From Tetrapyrgos nigripes (lineage: Eukaryota; Basidiomycota; Agaricomycetes; Agaricales; Campanellaceae): a stretch of 64,000 bases of DNA. Every line of letters starts with the position of its first letter. The first letter of the stretch is position 1. The notes beneath the pieces were generated by a model. That model searched no databases and had not been told where the DNA came from. It saw only the letters and a list, made by a program, of their open reading frames with translations. The position numbers were made by a program, and so were the translations under genes. The stretch covers positions 310,001-374,000 of the forward strand of contig JAACJM010000049.1 in the NCBI GenBank assembly GCA_013368315.1. The letters are read 5' to 3'. This document shows positions 1 through 11,306 of the stretch, one piece after another.

Positions 1-701
1 TATCTTTACTCTGTACGGCTGACGGACTGCGCTATATGTTTTGCCATTAAGACAAGGTGGTTCAAAGGCCATGATGGGGGCGGTTGCCCTCAACAACGTT
101 CTACAAGACCTCTACATGAATAATGTCAATGGCATACGGGCTGACTTTTCACAAAGAGTTTTCCGGAACCAAGCAGACAAAATTGCACCTTTATGGTGAG
201 TATTTTCATTCAAGAATCCTTCGAAAAACTAGGCTGATCAATGATCATTTTTGCCGAATCATTGTAGGGACGGAAATAAGATGGTTGGTACGTATATATC
301 AAGGTTGTGTTCCGGTTATCGTGCGCCTTAGAGAACACATGTGAACAGATTATGCATACAAGACTACCATTCCGGAGGAGGGCGAGACTCTTGATAAAGG
401 CGCCACTATTCGATGGTACTTGCACAAGCTCCAGGCTATGTGTGACAAGGTAGGCTAAACTCTACAGCCGAACGCCATAGAAAACTCATACCACTTCAAT
501 CGTGTCTCGCAGGATGAGCAGATCGGTATGTAAATCTCCACTTGTACTTACTAGCTATCCCTTGCTCATTCAGCGTGACTTGTAGGATCAATGTTCTGGA
601 AAACTGTGCATTCTTACGGGACTTCGATCGACGTTCTGAATCCTGTCTTTATTGTGAAAGTCCTTTTGAATGTTCTCAGTGCCTCGATATCTGGGAATTA
701 G
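1..701 (+). pseudogene. 3' part of an FAD-dependent monooxygenase/halogenase-like gene (cut by window edge)
   Basis: Five exons can be joined in one frame: up to 195, 268-287, 349-449, 513-525 and 586-701 (TAG). Introns are 60-72 bp with GT-AG ends, and exons 2 and 4 are only 20 and 13 nt. The product contains MMGAVALNNVLQDLY, which resembles the GGGMTVALND segment of class A flavoprotein monooxygenases. It is followed by a helical tail with ADKIAPLWDGNK, YKTTIPEEGETLDKGA and FWKTVHSYGTSIDVLNP, which I associate with the C-terminal part of fungal FAD monooxygenases. The GGGMT motif is degenerate here (SKAMMGA), so this may be a relic. Its 5' end lies outside the window. Family assignment is inference; splice continuity is seen directly. 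Confidence 0.42.
526..585 (+). other. 60 bp intron with a near-copy at 17183-17239
   Basis: The intron runs from GTATGT to TTGTAG with a TACTTAC-like branch region. From 532 into the following exon (589), 54 of about 58 positions match 17183-17239: three substitutions and a one-base gap. Flanking sequence on both sides does not match. Confidence 0.6.
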
Positions 702-872
702 ACTCTGGGAATTAGACTTACTTATTTTGCGTTTGAACGATTATCGGCCTACCATTGCTTTATTGCTCGAGGACATACTATCTCCTCGCAAGACGCTTTA
801 TCCACACTCCGTAGGGTCATCTTCCACTACGACTCTGCTCACATAGTAGCGAAATTGGTTCATGATATCCTT

Positions 873-1195
873 CATCAGTAAAAATACAAGTCGGCTTTTT
901 TGAACTTTTTTTGACTTTTTACAACTTTTTCCGTACTTTTGCGACTACCTTGATGACTTTCAAAAGGCAAGTCCAATCGCTTATGGAAGTCAAATAAAAG
1001 TCAAACCGGTTTCTGAAAAGTCCGCAAAAAGTACACAAAAAAGTACGAAAAAGACACTGTGAAAGATGTCAGTTAGGCAGTGGAAACTTGGTTCGCGTAC
1101 CTCAAAAAACCCGGTAAAAGTAGCCTGAAAGCACATGTATTTCGGGTACATATGTAGGTACATACACACAGAAAGGATTATACTAGTTGGATACA
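873..1195. repeat. AAAAGT/CTTTTT-rich dispersed repeat, copy 1
   Basis: The stretch starts with ATCAGTAAAAATACAAGT and is built of irregular iterations of (A)AAAAGTCC and (A)AAAAGTAC on one strand or the other. A second copy in inverted orientation ends at about 4641 with the complementary terminus. It is probably a non-autonomous transposable element. Outer boundaries other than the shared terminus are not certain. No protein is likely. Confidence 0.5.
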
Positions 1196-2387
1196 TACAA
1201 ATTCCACACCTTTCCTAAGAAGACTCTTGAAGACAACGTAATCAGACTAGTAGACCTGCGCACATGTCTGTGGAAAGAAAATCAGGAGAGCTAGTACCTA
1301 ATAAGGTGTGCACATACAGAGAGGGAAAGAACGTCTTCAATGGATACTGCCCGGGTGACGAAATATTCTGTGGTGTAGTTAGATCAAGCCGAGTCTCGAA
1401 GAGACTGTAAGAAACGCACCCGGAGTCTTGAAGCAATGACTAGTTCATGATTACTCCTTCAAACTGTGAGCGCTACTCCAAAAACCTTGCCCGATATTCC
1501 CATAATCATCCCAACTCTACAGAGCGTGGCCTAGAAAGTAAGTTGTAAGTGCGAGTCAGTAGCCCAGAAGACGGAGCTAGACATACTTTAGAGGCAAACG
1601 GAAAGGCTAGCGGGACAGTAAGAAGAATTACGAGGCCTTTAGGCTGAGTTAACTTAGGTCGACCTCGAAAAATTTTCCACGGGTTCAGTCTCCCACCTCT
1701 AGGCCGGTCTCTACCCTTCCCGACAACCGAAAAGTCTAGACTCGGTCTGGACCGGGTCCAAGGACCGTTGACGTTGACGACCACGACGTCATGCTGCAGC
1801 TGATGCCATTAACGCTCTCTCTCAGAAACGAAGTGGGCGTAGTTCTCCTCGTCTTCCCTTTTTCATCAATTTTCATTGTAATTGGAGTTTTGGATGGGTT
1901 TCATGGTTTGGTCGGGCTCTGGTTATCTGGTTAGAGATATGGCCTGTGATAGAGTTAGGAAAAGGACGATTAGCGTGCATGATAAATTAGAATGAGATAG
2001 AAAAAATAGTAATCGGGTTTGCCAGCTTCGCTGGACATGGATCGTCCCTCCTCCCTATTCATTTATTCCTTCATATGCCAATCATCCTTTCTATTTCCGT
2101 TTAGTGACGCGTCTATGGATTTGGGAGAGATCGGAAGGTATGCGAAGATCACTACGGTATACCGGAAGCTGAGTTTGGAGGGACGGATTCAGTATGTTGC
2201 CTATTCCTTAGTAGCGATGACCTTTTTTTGGTCATATTATCTTGGGCCTCATAATTTGCCATGCGAAGCAGTGGCATCTTTCCCCAGTTAACTTATGTCG
2301 ACCTCGAAAATTTTACCACGACCTCAAACTCCCACCCCTTTTCGTTGCCACTCAATCGGCTGTATGACCACTGCGTGTCGTCACCAG
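1196..2387. other. Intergenic, degenerate repeat sequence
   Basis: No convincing gene. Segment 1634-1795, containing GTCTGGACCGGGTCCAA, recurs in diverged form at 2286-2395 plus 3062-3155, on either side of the hAT-type insertion. The stretch 2240-2290 recurs around 3715-3770. These look like old multicopy sequences. Confidence 0.5.
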
Positions 2388-2395
2388 TCATCACC

Positions 2396-3061
2396 TAGGG
2401 CTTCGCACCGTCCAGTAATACTGGTACGGCCGTAAATTTTACTGGCTCAGTACTGGTACGGTATACCCGTCCTCGTATTCGTACTGGTTCATCTAGAAGC
2501 CTGTACGGTACTGGATGGGTATGGGTACGGCAGTAATACTGGTTACGGGGTCATGCTGCTGCGGCTGGAAGAAATACTACAAGCGACACACCTTTTACTG
2601 ACTTCGTGTTGTTTTTAAGACTTGTAGAACTGAACTGGAGGTCAGAAACTAGTGTTATGCACATCACCATAGCTCTCTGAAAGATTTTCACTTTGCCTTT
2701 GTGACTCACTGACATCTGAACAACAGCTCATCAGCATCTTTTTCATCAGGATTTGCGCAGATCAAGCGCAGATATACCCTTCGGGCTTGGATTTTCACCT
2801 CGCTTCGACCACTTCATGTACAAGAATGACGAAAACTTGGCGAAAAGGACTAAAATTTAAGGAAAAGTCACTGCCAGGGCTTGACCGACCTGTATACCGT
2901 ACCAGCCCGTATGACGGCCGTAAAGGAGAAGGTGATATACGGGTTATACCCGTACAGTACAGTCCCGTATTTTTTCACCAAATCTTGCTATACGGTACGG
3001 GGTCGTATTTCCATACGGTTCCCGTATAACCGTATGGATACTGGTACGGTGCGAAGCCCTA
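2396..3061. mobile_element. 666 bp non-autonomous hAT-type element
   Basis: The ends are inverted repeats beginning TAGGGCTTCGCACCGT (2396 onward, and the reverse complement ending at 3061). They are flanked by the identical 8 bp TCATCACC at 2388-2395 and 3062-3069. An 8 bp duplication and a TAGGG terminus are hallmarks of the hAT superfamily. The subterminal DNA is packed with short alternating TACGG, CCCGTAT and ACTGG motifs that can fold back. No transposase coding is left. It is inserted into an older repeat (see 1196-2387). Confidence 0.82.
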
Positions 3062-4329
3062 TCATCACCCCACGCCAGTCTCTACTTTCCCGACAACCCG
3101 AAATGTCCAGACTCAGTCTGGACCGGGTCCAACGACCGTTGACGTCATGCCAGCGGGTCAACTCATCTCGCCTTCACTGCCACACCTTAGGCGGCGTTGC
3201 ATATTTCCAAAGATCTCTGTGCAAACTTAAATTTCGGATTTTTCAGTGCCATTTTTGCTCGCCCGGGTCTACTCCATATGGGACCAATTTGAGCCCGAAC
3301 AGCCATATGGAGTAGCTCCGGCGCCGAGCATAAATTCGTCATTTATGTTTGCCCAAGAGATCTTTCCAAATATGCATTGCCGCCCAAGGTGCCAGCGTCG
3401 TGCTTCATGGGATACTTACTTGTGTCCACGGCTTTCTCTCCGGAAGTGTGGCCATACTAATTATTATCCGAGATTTGCCAGCACTCGCTGCCCTGCTTCC
3501 TCCACTTCTGAAGCTTGGCTTCAGCCTTGATGCCCTCATAATTCTTGCCTCTCCATCATCATTAATTTATGTTTAATTTATGTCATACTCTTAGCGACCT
3601 GTAGTAACCTCAAAGTCTTTTCCATGGGTTCAAACTCCCAACTTATTTCACTCATACTACTTTGCAAGTAGCTGCAATGTAGTCAATACAAGAGTGAAAT
3701 TTTGGTATGATTTTGTTGAGGAGGGCCTCGTAACTTGCCATGCGAAGCAGTGGCACCTTTCCCCAGTTTTGAGAGACAAAGGAAGTGATCATGAAGGAAG
3801 AAGAGTTGAGAAAACAAACAGCATGTGACCGCAACTGTATCGGTGGTTGGCAGAGTTTCAAACTCCCCAGGATTGTAACGGCCACACAAAAATTTTGCCA
3901 GAGTTTGCTGTTACCACCATTACCTTCATATCCCCCATGTCATTGTCGTTGTCCTTCGAGCCCCCCACTTTCTTTCTGACCCACCTCTAGGACCAGCCAC
4001 ATGTTCTTCTCAATGACATCAACGCTACTTGCTTAGCACTGCGAAACGGAATTTACACTAACACGTATTTGCCAATGTCTCATTTCCCCACTTACCTCCA
4101 AGACGACGTGTCACGTTATCATCGTTTCTCTCTCTTGCCCTTTTTTTATATGCTACTCTCGCCCCCCCCCACCCCCCTACCCACTGTTCTGCTCAAATAT
4201 GTGGGTGTCCCATTCATCCCTTTCTTATTATTTGTTCTTCAAATCTCCCTTCGTGTAGAAATTCATCCAGGATCCACACATTTCTGACTTGCCTGCCCTT
4301 CTACTAGTAGTAATTCCTTGCAATGTTCT
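3062..4329. other. Gene-free repeat-derived DNA
   Basis: No gene recognised. Visible structure is a palindromic pair around 3265-3330 (CTACTCCATATGG and CCATATGGAGTAG) and the diverged copy of 2240-2290 near 3715-3770. The ORFs are short and carry no recognisable motif. Confidence 0.45.
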
Positions 4330-4641
4330 ACGTAGCATGTTTATTGCATATGTATGTACATACTCTACCCTCAGTGGCAGCCTGCAGAAGTAAAAGGCCG
4401 ATAAAAAAGTACTTCGGTAAGTAAAAGTCCAAAAGTACTGCAAAAAGTCCTGAAAAAGTCCTCGGGTAAGTCAAAGGCTGTAAAAGGCCGGTAAAAAAGT
4501 ACTTCGGTAAGTAAAAGTCCCAAAAAAGTACTCCAAAAAAAAGTCCCAAAAAATTCCTCTCCTGAAAAAGGTACAAAAAGTGACAAAAAGCGACAAAAAG
4601 TCTTTGGAAGTCCAGAAAAGTCCACTTGTATTTTTGCTGAT
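4330..4641. repeat. AAAAGT/CTTTTT-rich dispersed repeat, copy 2 (inverted)
   Basis: Repeated AAAAGTCC and AAAAAGTAC words, including two near-identical runs (GTAAAAGGCCGGTAAAAAAG type) at 4390-4440 and 4475-4520. It ends with ACTTGTATTTTTGCTGAT, the complement of the start of copy 1. Confidence 0.5.
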
Positions 4642-5819
4642 GTTACAATTTTTGATGCCAAACCTTTACTTACAAACTTTAATACCACTACAAATTCATG
4701 ATATCTACCTTACTAGTACCTTCACCAATACAATGGATCTCTTTGTTAACATATGTTTAAGGAAGCATAAATACTAAAGATAGTATGATGCCTCAATACT
4801 CGGTGTGGAAGCCACGAGCGTTTCAGTATCTCTCACTGTAGTCATGATGAATCTCGTTCTGATTTCCTTTATGGCACAATTGTGTCCATGTTGCTTCTGC
4901 GTATTCTCGCTCGCAGACTTCGATGTCTATGACATTCCATCAGTTAAATAATTCTGCCCACACAAACTGTTCTGTAGAGGTGCCCAAATATGAAAGGGGT
5001 GTGGGCCAACGCTGCGCATGGCAGGTACGAGGCCATTTTTATGCATCTAACATAGTCAGGTTGTCATTTCCATATTTTTTCCACATGTAGAACCATAACA
5101 GGAGGGAAGGTGTTGTTCAATGGTATCAAGAGTGGAATGTACACTATGCTCAGTGGAAGAATGGCTTTGGATGCAAGGATAGGATATTGATATTTTTCAT
5201 CTAAATCAGTATAGGTAAATCTGCAGACACCCCGTGCAGACACCCTTCACATAGCATTGTAGATTACTGTATAGGACTATATGTACCATACCATATATAT
5301 GTGACCTACAGGATGTTTTTAAAGTTGTGTATTAGCTGTACACAGAGTGTAAAAATCTTCAAAAAAAGAAGTATAAGCACAGCCACAGATTTTTTCCTGA
5401 AACATTCTTACAGATTTTCTCTATTCAAGATACCAGGAGAGTATCTCTACATTCTCGTGAGTGTATATTAGTGTGGATATGTAAAGCAAGGACACTCAAG
5501 ATGTCTCATAATGCTTTGAGATGCTTGCTACCTGCATTTCACTACTCATCTTTGAATATCCTATCATATCAAACAATTGGTAGTATTTGGCTCATGTCTG
5601 AGCATGTTTCTACAAGATAATACATTGTAATAGCTCCAAGATAATTTGTACTCATTTGTCTGCAGGGTGTCTGCAGACACCCATGTAGACACCCTAAGAA
5701 AGCAAAATAAGAATGTTAGGTACAGTCCTTCTGCCTACAACGATAGAAATGAATTTGATGTGAAGACTAACTAGCAATAGACAATTTTTGTAAAGAGACT
5801 ATTTTCTCTGCCTGCATGT
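4642..5819. other. AT-rich intergenic DNA
   Basis: No gene supported. Clusters of GTGTCTGCAGACACCC-type palindromic words occur at 5220-5250 and 5662-5695 and may mark the ends of a small element; no target duplication could be defined. Confidence 0.4.
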
Positions 5820-6290
5820 TTACTTATATTGGTTTCCATCCTCTGTCTCTTCACCTCCCTTTTCTGCATGATGTCCGCACTTAGACCCAGCTGATTGTTG
5901 TGGCTGGTGAGGTTCTGCTGGATTGGTAGCGATTTCCTGGACAGCCATGGTTGACCTTTTAAAGGCTTTCTGTTTGGTATATGGCATTGGTCTGGGTCTG
6001 GGAGACATATTCTTCTCTTTCTCTACTTGCTTTGATGTTCTTTCTGCTTCCATCTTTTGCCATATAGCCTTGCAAAAGTTGCTCTCCTAAAAATAGTCAG
6101 AAAAAAACTTGTAATGAATTAATAATTGAAAGTATTACTGCACCTCAAGGTCAGATTCTGTAGCATGCTGGAGATCAGGTGCATCTTTCTCTGGACCATC
6201 ATAAGGCCACCATAAATCCTCAGGAGGACCAGCATCCAGGCCCCATTGCTCCCTTCCTGCTTTCCTAGCTCTTGCTGATCTATCAAACAT
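5820..6290 (-). CDS. Small two-exon protein of unknown function
   Basis: The ATG at 6290 opens exon 1 (6290-6144). A 57 bp GT-AG intron (6143-6087) follows, then exon 2 (6086-5820). The join is in frame and gives 137 residues. The N-terminal half is rich in Trp, Pro and acidic residues (DLWWPYDGPEKDAPDL); the C-terminal half is Lys/Arg-rich and then polar, with Cys/His near the end. I do not recognise a domain. In-frame splicing with consensus sites is the main argument that it is real. It could be a fragment of a larger gene or of a transposon-associated gene. Confidence 0.4.
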
Positions 6291-7360
6291 AACTGTATTC
6301 TAGACTTATGTACATGCATGAACAGCCATCATTCCTATTATCCATAGTAGGTAGTAGAACTTAACAAAAAAATGGTTTTGACAATGAATGAGTTAGTAGT
6401 GATGATAGTTGGGATGTCTGCAGATTTCTCATACCCACATCTAAATCTGTGCAGGCTGATAATGGACCCAGAGATACAGCTTGCAAGGCAGTCATAATTA
6501 TATTTTTCACAATTTGAATGTACTATTTGTGAGTACTAAGTAATTTCTCCCTCAAACATAGAGAATGCGGCGAAAACTTTTTCAATATGCTTGCTGCGGA
6601 TGGTGGTGTTCTCTCTAGGCATACTATGGACTGGATAGAGGGTGCCTCCCATGACAAATGTATAATAGTACAGCATTGAGGACGAGGTTAGTAGTCATTG
6701 ATAACTCTTTCTGCTCTTCTTGAGCCTAAATACTCTTGCCCTCAGCATTTTTTCACATAACTTTTGGATCTACATCTTACTGATTGCCTATACTGCACAT
6801 TGCATCTTCTGGTGTAAAAACCAGGCCCACACAGAAGAGATGATTCTAGTGTCCATGTCAGAGTGCCTCCTTGATTTAGACATTTTGTCAACCACAAGGA
6901 TTAGTATCAATTGTATTTACTGCCTTTCATATTTATTAATATCATTTATTAAGAGCTAACATAGAATGAGGTCAAAGAAAAAAAAGTAGAGAAGTACTGC
7001 AGACATAGCTAAGATCATATCCTTCTCCCTATGCCTCTGTCCTTTGCTACCATCTACAAGACGCAGGGAGCAGGGTCATAGCATTGTGAGTCACCTTGTG
7101 TACTCAGTAGCAATCATCTTTAAGACTCAGGGTTCTAGCATGATGAATTATCTAGCATCCTCGATTGCAATAGACAGTCTTAAAGCATTCAAGTGGACAT
7201 AAAACGAAAAATAAAGCTGAGCAGAATGGCTTTGACAGCATTAGTTATCAATTAGTAAAAAGAACCAAAGGGTGCTGCCATTAGGAAAGAGAGATGAGAG
7301 GAGACATCTTTTAAGCTGCTGCTAAAAGATATGTAGATGTGCCTGTTGGAGCACTGTCCT
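6291..7360. other. AT-rich intergenic DNA
   Basis: Only short ORFs with no recognisable motif. No tRNA, rRNA or clear repeat structure seen. Confidence 0.4.
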
Positions 7361-7720
7361 CAAAGGATTTTGTGGGCGAAAAAGTGGCAGGATAGCCTTT
7401 GATAAGGCACCACAAAAAGTGACAGAGGAAAATATGCGCTGATATGGTCCACTTTCACATATTTTCCTTGTTTAAAAAGTGCCAGAATATATAGGAAATT
7501 TTGATATGTCCCAGGGTTTATTTTCCACATATTTTCTGCCATTTGTAAAGTGAGGAAAGTATGCGAAAGTGAGGAAAATATGCACAAGTGAGGAAAGTAT
7601 GTGGGAATGAAGCAAATATGCACAAGTGAGGAAAATATCCAAAAACAATGCAAACATGCACAAGTGAGGTATATATTGCAGTAGCAGGGTAAATATGCTT
7701 ACCAGTGGCAGACTGGGCCA
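7361..7720. repeat. Iterated GAGGAAAATATGC-type repeat, copy 1
   Basis: Six or more iterations of a roughly 20 bp unit (AAGTGAGGAAAATATGCAC and variants) lie between 7545 and 7680. The segment begins near CACCACAAAAAGTGACAG at 7407, whose reverse complement appears at about 9487 in a related segment. Likely a pair of related non-autonomous repeats in inverted orientation. Confidence 0.4.
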
Positions 7721-7897
7721 TCTAGGTACTCTAGGTATGACAATGGATAGCTAAAGACTTATATTGTTCTACATACATACAACTAACTAGTTAACTACAT
7801 ACATGGTACATTAGTGCAATTCTGGATTAGAACACACTCTATCAAACACAAGGGATACTCACCATGAAGTTGGACAAAGGGGCCAAGGCATACATAT

Positions 7898-8460
7898 CAC
7901 TGGAGGCAAATCCCTGTAAATACGCCACCATACAGGGGTATTACAGCAGCCTTACTACAAGTCATTCAATAAGTAATACACCTTACATTACAGGAGTATT
8001 ACAAACACATATATTTTTCAGAACAATCCTGTAAGACTGCTGTAAACCAGGGTGGATTACAGCAACATTTCAGTGTGATATAGTGTCACAGTAATACATT
8101 CTGTAATACTGCTGAGAAATACAGAGGTATTTCAGAGTGACACTGGAAGAAATTCCTGTAATTACCCTGCCATACAGGGGTATTACAGCAGCCTCACAAC
8201 AAGTCCAGGAATTTCTTCCAGTCTGAAATACCTTTGTATTTCTCAGCAGTATTACAGAATGTATTACTGTGACACTATATCACACTGAAATGTTGCTGTA
8301 ATCCACCCTGATTTACAGCAGTCTTACAGGATTGTTCTGAAAAATATATGTGTTTGTAATACTCCTGTAATGTAAGGTGTATTACTTATTGAATGACTTG
8401 TAGTAAGGCTGCTGTAATACCCCTGTATGGCAGTGTATATACAGGGATTTGCTTCCAGTG
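7898..8460. mobile_element. 563 bp hairpin (foldback) MITE with CACTGG termini
   Basis: The left arm (7898 to about 8145) and right arm (about 8220 to 8460) are near-perfect inverted repeats almost 250 bp long. The short central piece itself starts and ends with GGAAGAAATTCCTG-like complementary words. Termini read CACTGGAGGCAAATCCCTGT on the left and CACTGGAAGCAAATCCCTGT as complement on the right. TAT flanks both sides (7895-7897, 8461-8463). CACT(G/A) ends plus a 3 bp duplication suggest the CACTA (CMC/EnSpm) superfamily; that assignment is inference. Transcription through it would give a long double-stranded RNA. Confidence 0.75.
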
Positions 8461-9279
8461 TATCTGGTTTAATGTGGTCAGACTCTGAAACAATGATATC
8501 TTTATGACATATGAGTGGGTTTGGGTGTGTTTTTCTCTTATGGTTTTGTTCTCTTCAAGATGTGTTGGATCATGGTGTGCTGCACCTTCTTCATTCATAC
8601 CTTCATACCTCCGTTTCATTCACTTTTGCTGTATTTCAGTTGCTAATTGTCCAACTGCATCTTTATCCTTCAGTGACCTCCTATGGCCCATGATCCAGAT
8701 GCTTTCAAGTTCCCACAGATAACGCACTGGCATATGGTGCTTCGTTATTGAGTGGTGAGTCCAGCTCTTCCCCTTTCATTCTCAGCACACCTTTCTTCTG
8801 ACCACATGCAAGTGGTTTTTAGCTCATTCCATTCTGGGTTAGCATAGGATATTTGAGCAGCATGTCTGGCTGTCTATTAGTATTACTAACTTTGCCTGAG
8901 GCACTTGTTCTGGAATCCATGGACAGCAAGAGACACTCTGACACAGGTATGTTGTCCCATACACCGAACCACCATGACCACTGATTGGCTGTTACCTTTC
9001 TTCGTGTCTACTTATACTTGCTTACAGTTTTCCCCTTCCTCAGTCAGCTGTATGTGAGTACACACCTTTTCTTTGTAGAATTGTAGTTATAAGTAGTGTA
9101 CAGATAGTTACATGGGCCTTAGATGGCCTGAATGCTACTATAAAAATACAGACAGACACTTGCAAGTTGCACAATAGGCACGTCTCATACTACTTCCTAT
9201 TCTGAGAGCTACATATGTATTCCCTATTGTTGCCCAATATATTCTAGCATTTTCAATATCTGCGAAAATGGCCTCAAGT
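8461..9279. other. Intergenic, with a possible decayed coding stretch on the minus strand
   Basis: Minus-strand reading over roughly 8700-8510 gives a polar, charged peptide (SLKDKDAVGQLATEIQQK, then a stop, then MKRRYEGMNEEGAAHH). It may be a relic of a gene I cannot name. Confidence 0.25.
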
Positions 9280-9545
9280 ATACCTCAAATAAGATGTATA
9301 CTTCCCTCATATATACCCTCATTTGGCATGCTTTCAAAAACAGCAGAAAATATGCGAAAATGAACCTCTGTTTTCACAAATATGTGAAAGTGGGGGTATA
9401 TATGACCCAAACTTCTCTCAAATTTGACTCCGCTTTTAAAATGAGGAAAATTTGGGTATATTTTCCACACTTTCAAATATTTTCCTGTCACTTTTTGTGG
9501 TGGGAGAATGGGCAAGGAAAATACACAGCCACACAGATAAAATCG
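9280..9545. repeat. AAATATGCGAAAATG/TATTTTCC repeat, copy 2
   Basis: Shares the CCTGTCACTTTTTGTGGTG terminus (about 9487-9505) and iterated TATTTTCC words with the segment at 7361-7720, in inverted orientation. Confidence 0.4.
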
Positions 9546-10980
9546 GTTCAAACCGTTTATCAGACAGATAGATGGGACCGTTTAAGCATAGCCACAAGCA
9601 GAAGTCAAGTGTAATAAACTCAACCTCATTTCATTCAGCCTCATAATCATAGTACATGTAATTTGGTTGTGTGTGCAGTCAGGAATTTAATGTGTGCACT
9701 AGGGTCACAGAAAGTGCACATGTCAAAAATTTGTGCAACCAAGAAAAACAGTTCACTTTGGTCTCTTCACATCTGTCTGAGAAAACCCATGTCTATGCTT
9801 TGCTCCCTGGCCCATTATCCTCATTCTCAATCCTATTTGTGGCCAGAATGAACAAATCATAACAATACACCTAGTACTTAAGACCCTTGGCAAAAAAAAA
9901 CTGACATGTGACCAGCTATACCAGCATGCTCACTCCATTAGGAAGGAGGGGACTTGTAGCTTTTTTGGACCTGTTCATCCTCACTGGCAGTACAGTTCAT
10001 GCAGTGATATTGAAAGAATGAATTTTACTCCTATTAGACTGCCTATGTACAGATATCTCATACTCATCCATCTGGATAATTTCACTCAATAAGTACTTGG
10101 CAAGTATAGAGTAGATTCTTGGAGTAGAGACTCCATATTGGTACTCCAAACAAAGGGTGCTCTAGAAGTAGGGAATCCATCTTCACTTGATCTTCACACA
10201 TCTGCAAATGCATTGGACAATCACAGGAAATAGTATACTCTATGAGTGGGTGCTATAATCTTTCCATGTTCTCTGCATCTTCATATGTCTGCCATATTCC
10301 TCTATCTCTCCGGACTCCTACTGCTCAGTTCATCATAAAGGTGAGGAGGATGAAGCCCTCCCAGTTGTTTCATAAGCTGGTCAGACGCCTCAATCCTAAT
10401 CAAACTGTACTGTATCCTTGATGCCTGTATTCTTTCTACTGCCTGAAATGAAATGATTCGTTTACTGTCTACTTTGGTGTGATATCTGCCTGTAATGGTA
10501 AATCTTCAAGTTGTACCCTGGCCATTCCTTCCCTGTCTGTCAGCACTTCGAAATCACTTGCCCCAACCCTCATATCATGTCAGTGGCTTGTCATGGCAAT
10601 GACATCCTGCTACCTGATCATCACTTGAAGACATGAAGGCTCAACATTGGAAGATCAAATAACTCTGTTACAAGCTGGCTATCTACTGAGAGTATGAGGG
10701 AGAGTCACCATGAACTACCATGATGGTGAGATTTGGAGGATTGGTATATTTGGTTACAATACCATGTCACCTGGTCATCATAATGGTAGTAAAATGATAC
10801 CCATGGTTCCAAATGTCAGCTATGATTCCTCGTTGCAAGGGCTTGTCTGAGATCCCGGAATTTCCTGATGAGAGGGCTTCCTGGGGCTTCACCTCAAAAG
10901 GTGGGATCATTGATAGATAAAACAGTGACAGACACATGTCAAGGTAAACCAGCTTTGCCAGATAACATCGTCTCAAAAGA
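9546..10980. other. Intergenic, nothing recognised
   Basis: Short ORFs only and no family resemblance. No repeat boundary seen. Confidence 0.4.
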
Positions 10981-10988
10981 TAGTGAAT

Positions 10989-11306
10989 ACATAGTATTAG
11001 TACAAGGGTCTCCACTTTGCTATGCTTTTCTCGAAAGAGAGTAACCAATTTGCTACGACGTTGAGCAAAAAAAAGTACTGGCTGCACCGTTTTAGGGAAC
11101 TACATAGTACAGGTGTCTCCACTTCGCTTGAGAGACAGTAACTGGCTTTGCCTCAAAAGATAGTGGAGGCCCTCAAAGGTGGCTTCACCAAATACAATGT
11201 TGAGGCTTCGCATCAAAAATACATAGTACAGGCATCTCCACTTCACTACGACATCGAGCTTCACTTGAAAGACAGTAACTGGCTTCGCTGGGATACAGTG
11301 TTGAGG
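10989..11306. repeat. Three imperfect tandem copies of a ~115 bp unit
   Basis: Copies begin with ACATAGTA at 10989, 11102 and 11221. Each continues with (G)TCTCCACTTCGCT and GAAAGACAGTAACTGGCTT-like segments. The copies are diverged and no coding potential was found. Confidence 0.55.

Noticed and set aside
4371..4688. Overlapping ORFs rich in Phe/Leu with VLFYRPF repeats
   Set aside because: Translation of the AAAAGT/CTTTTT word repeat; the amino acid repeats mirror the DNA repeat.
7898..8460. CRISPR-like or regulatory cruciform
   Set aside because: There are only two arms, with no spacer array; the termini and flanks fit a foldback MITE.
9294..9614. 106-codon plus-strand ORF
   Set aside because: Lies inside an iterated AT-rich repeat; its open frame follows from repeat composition.
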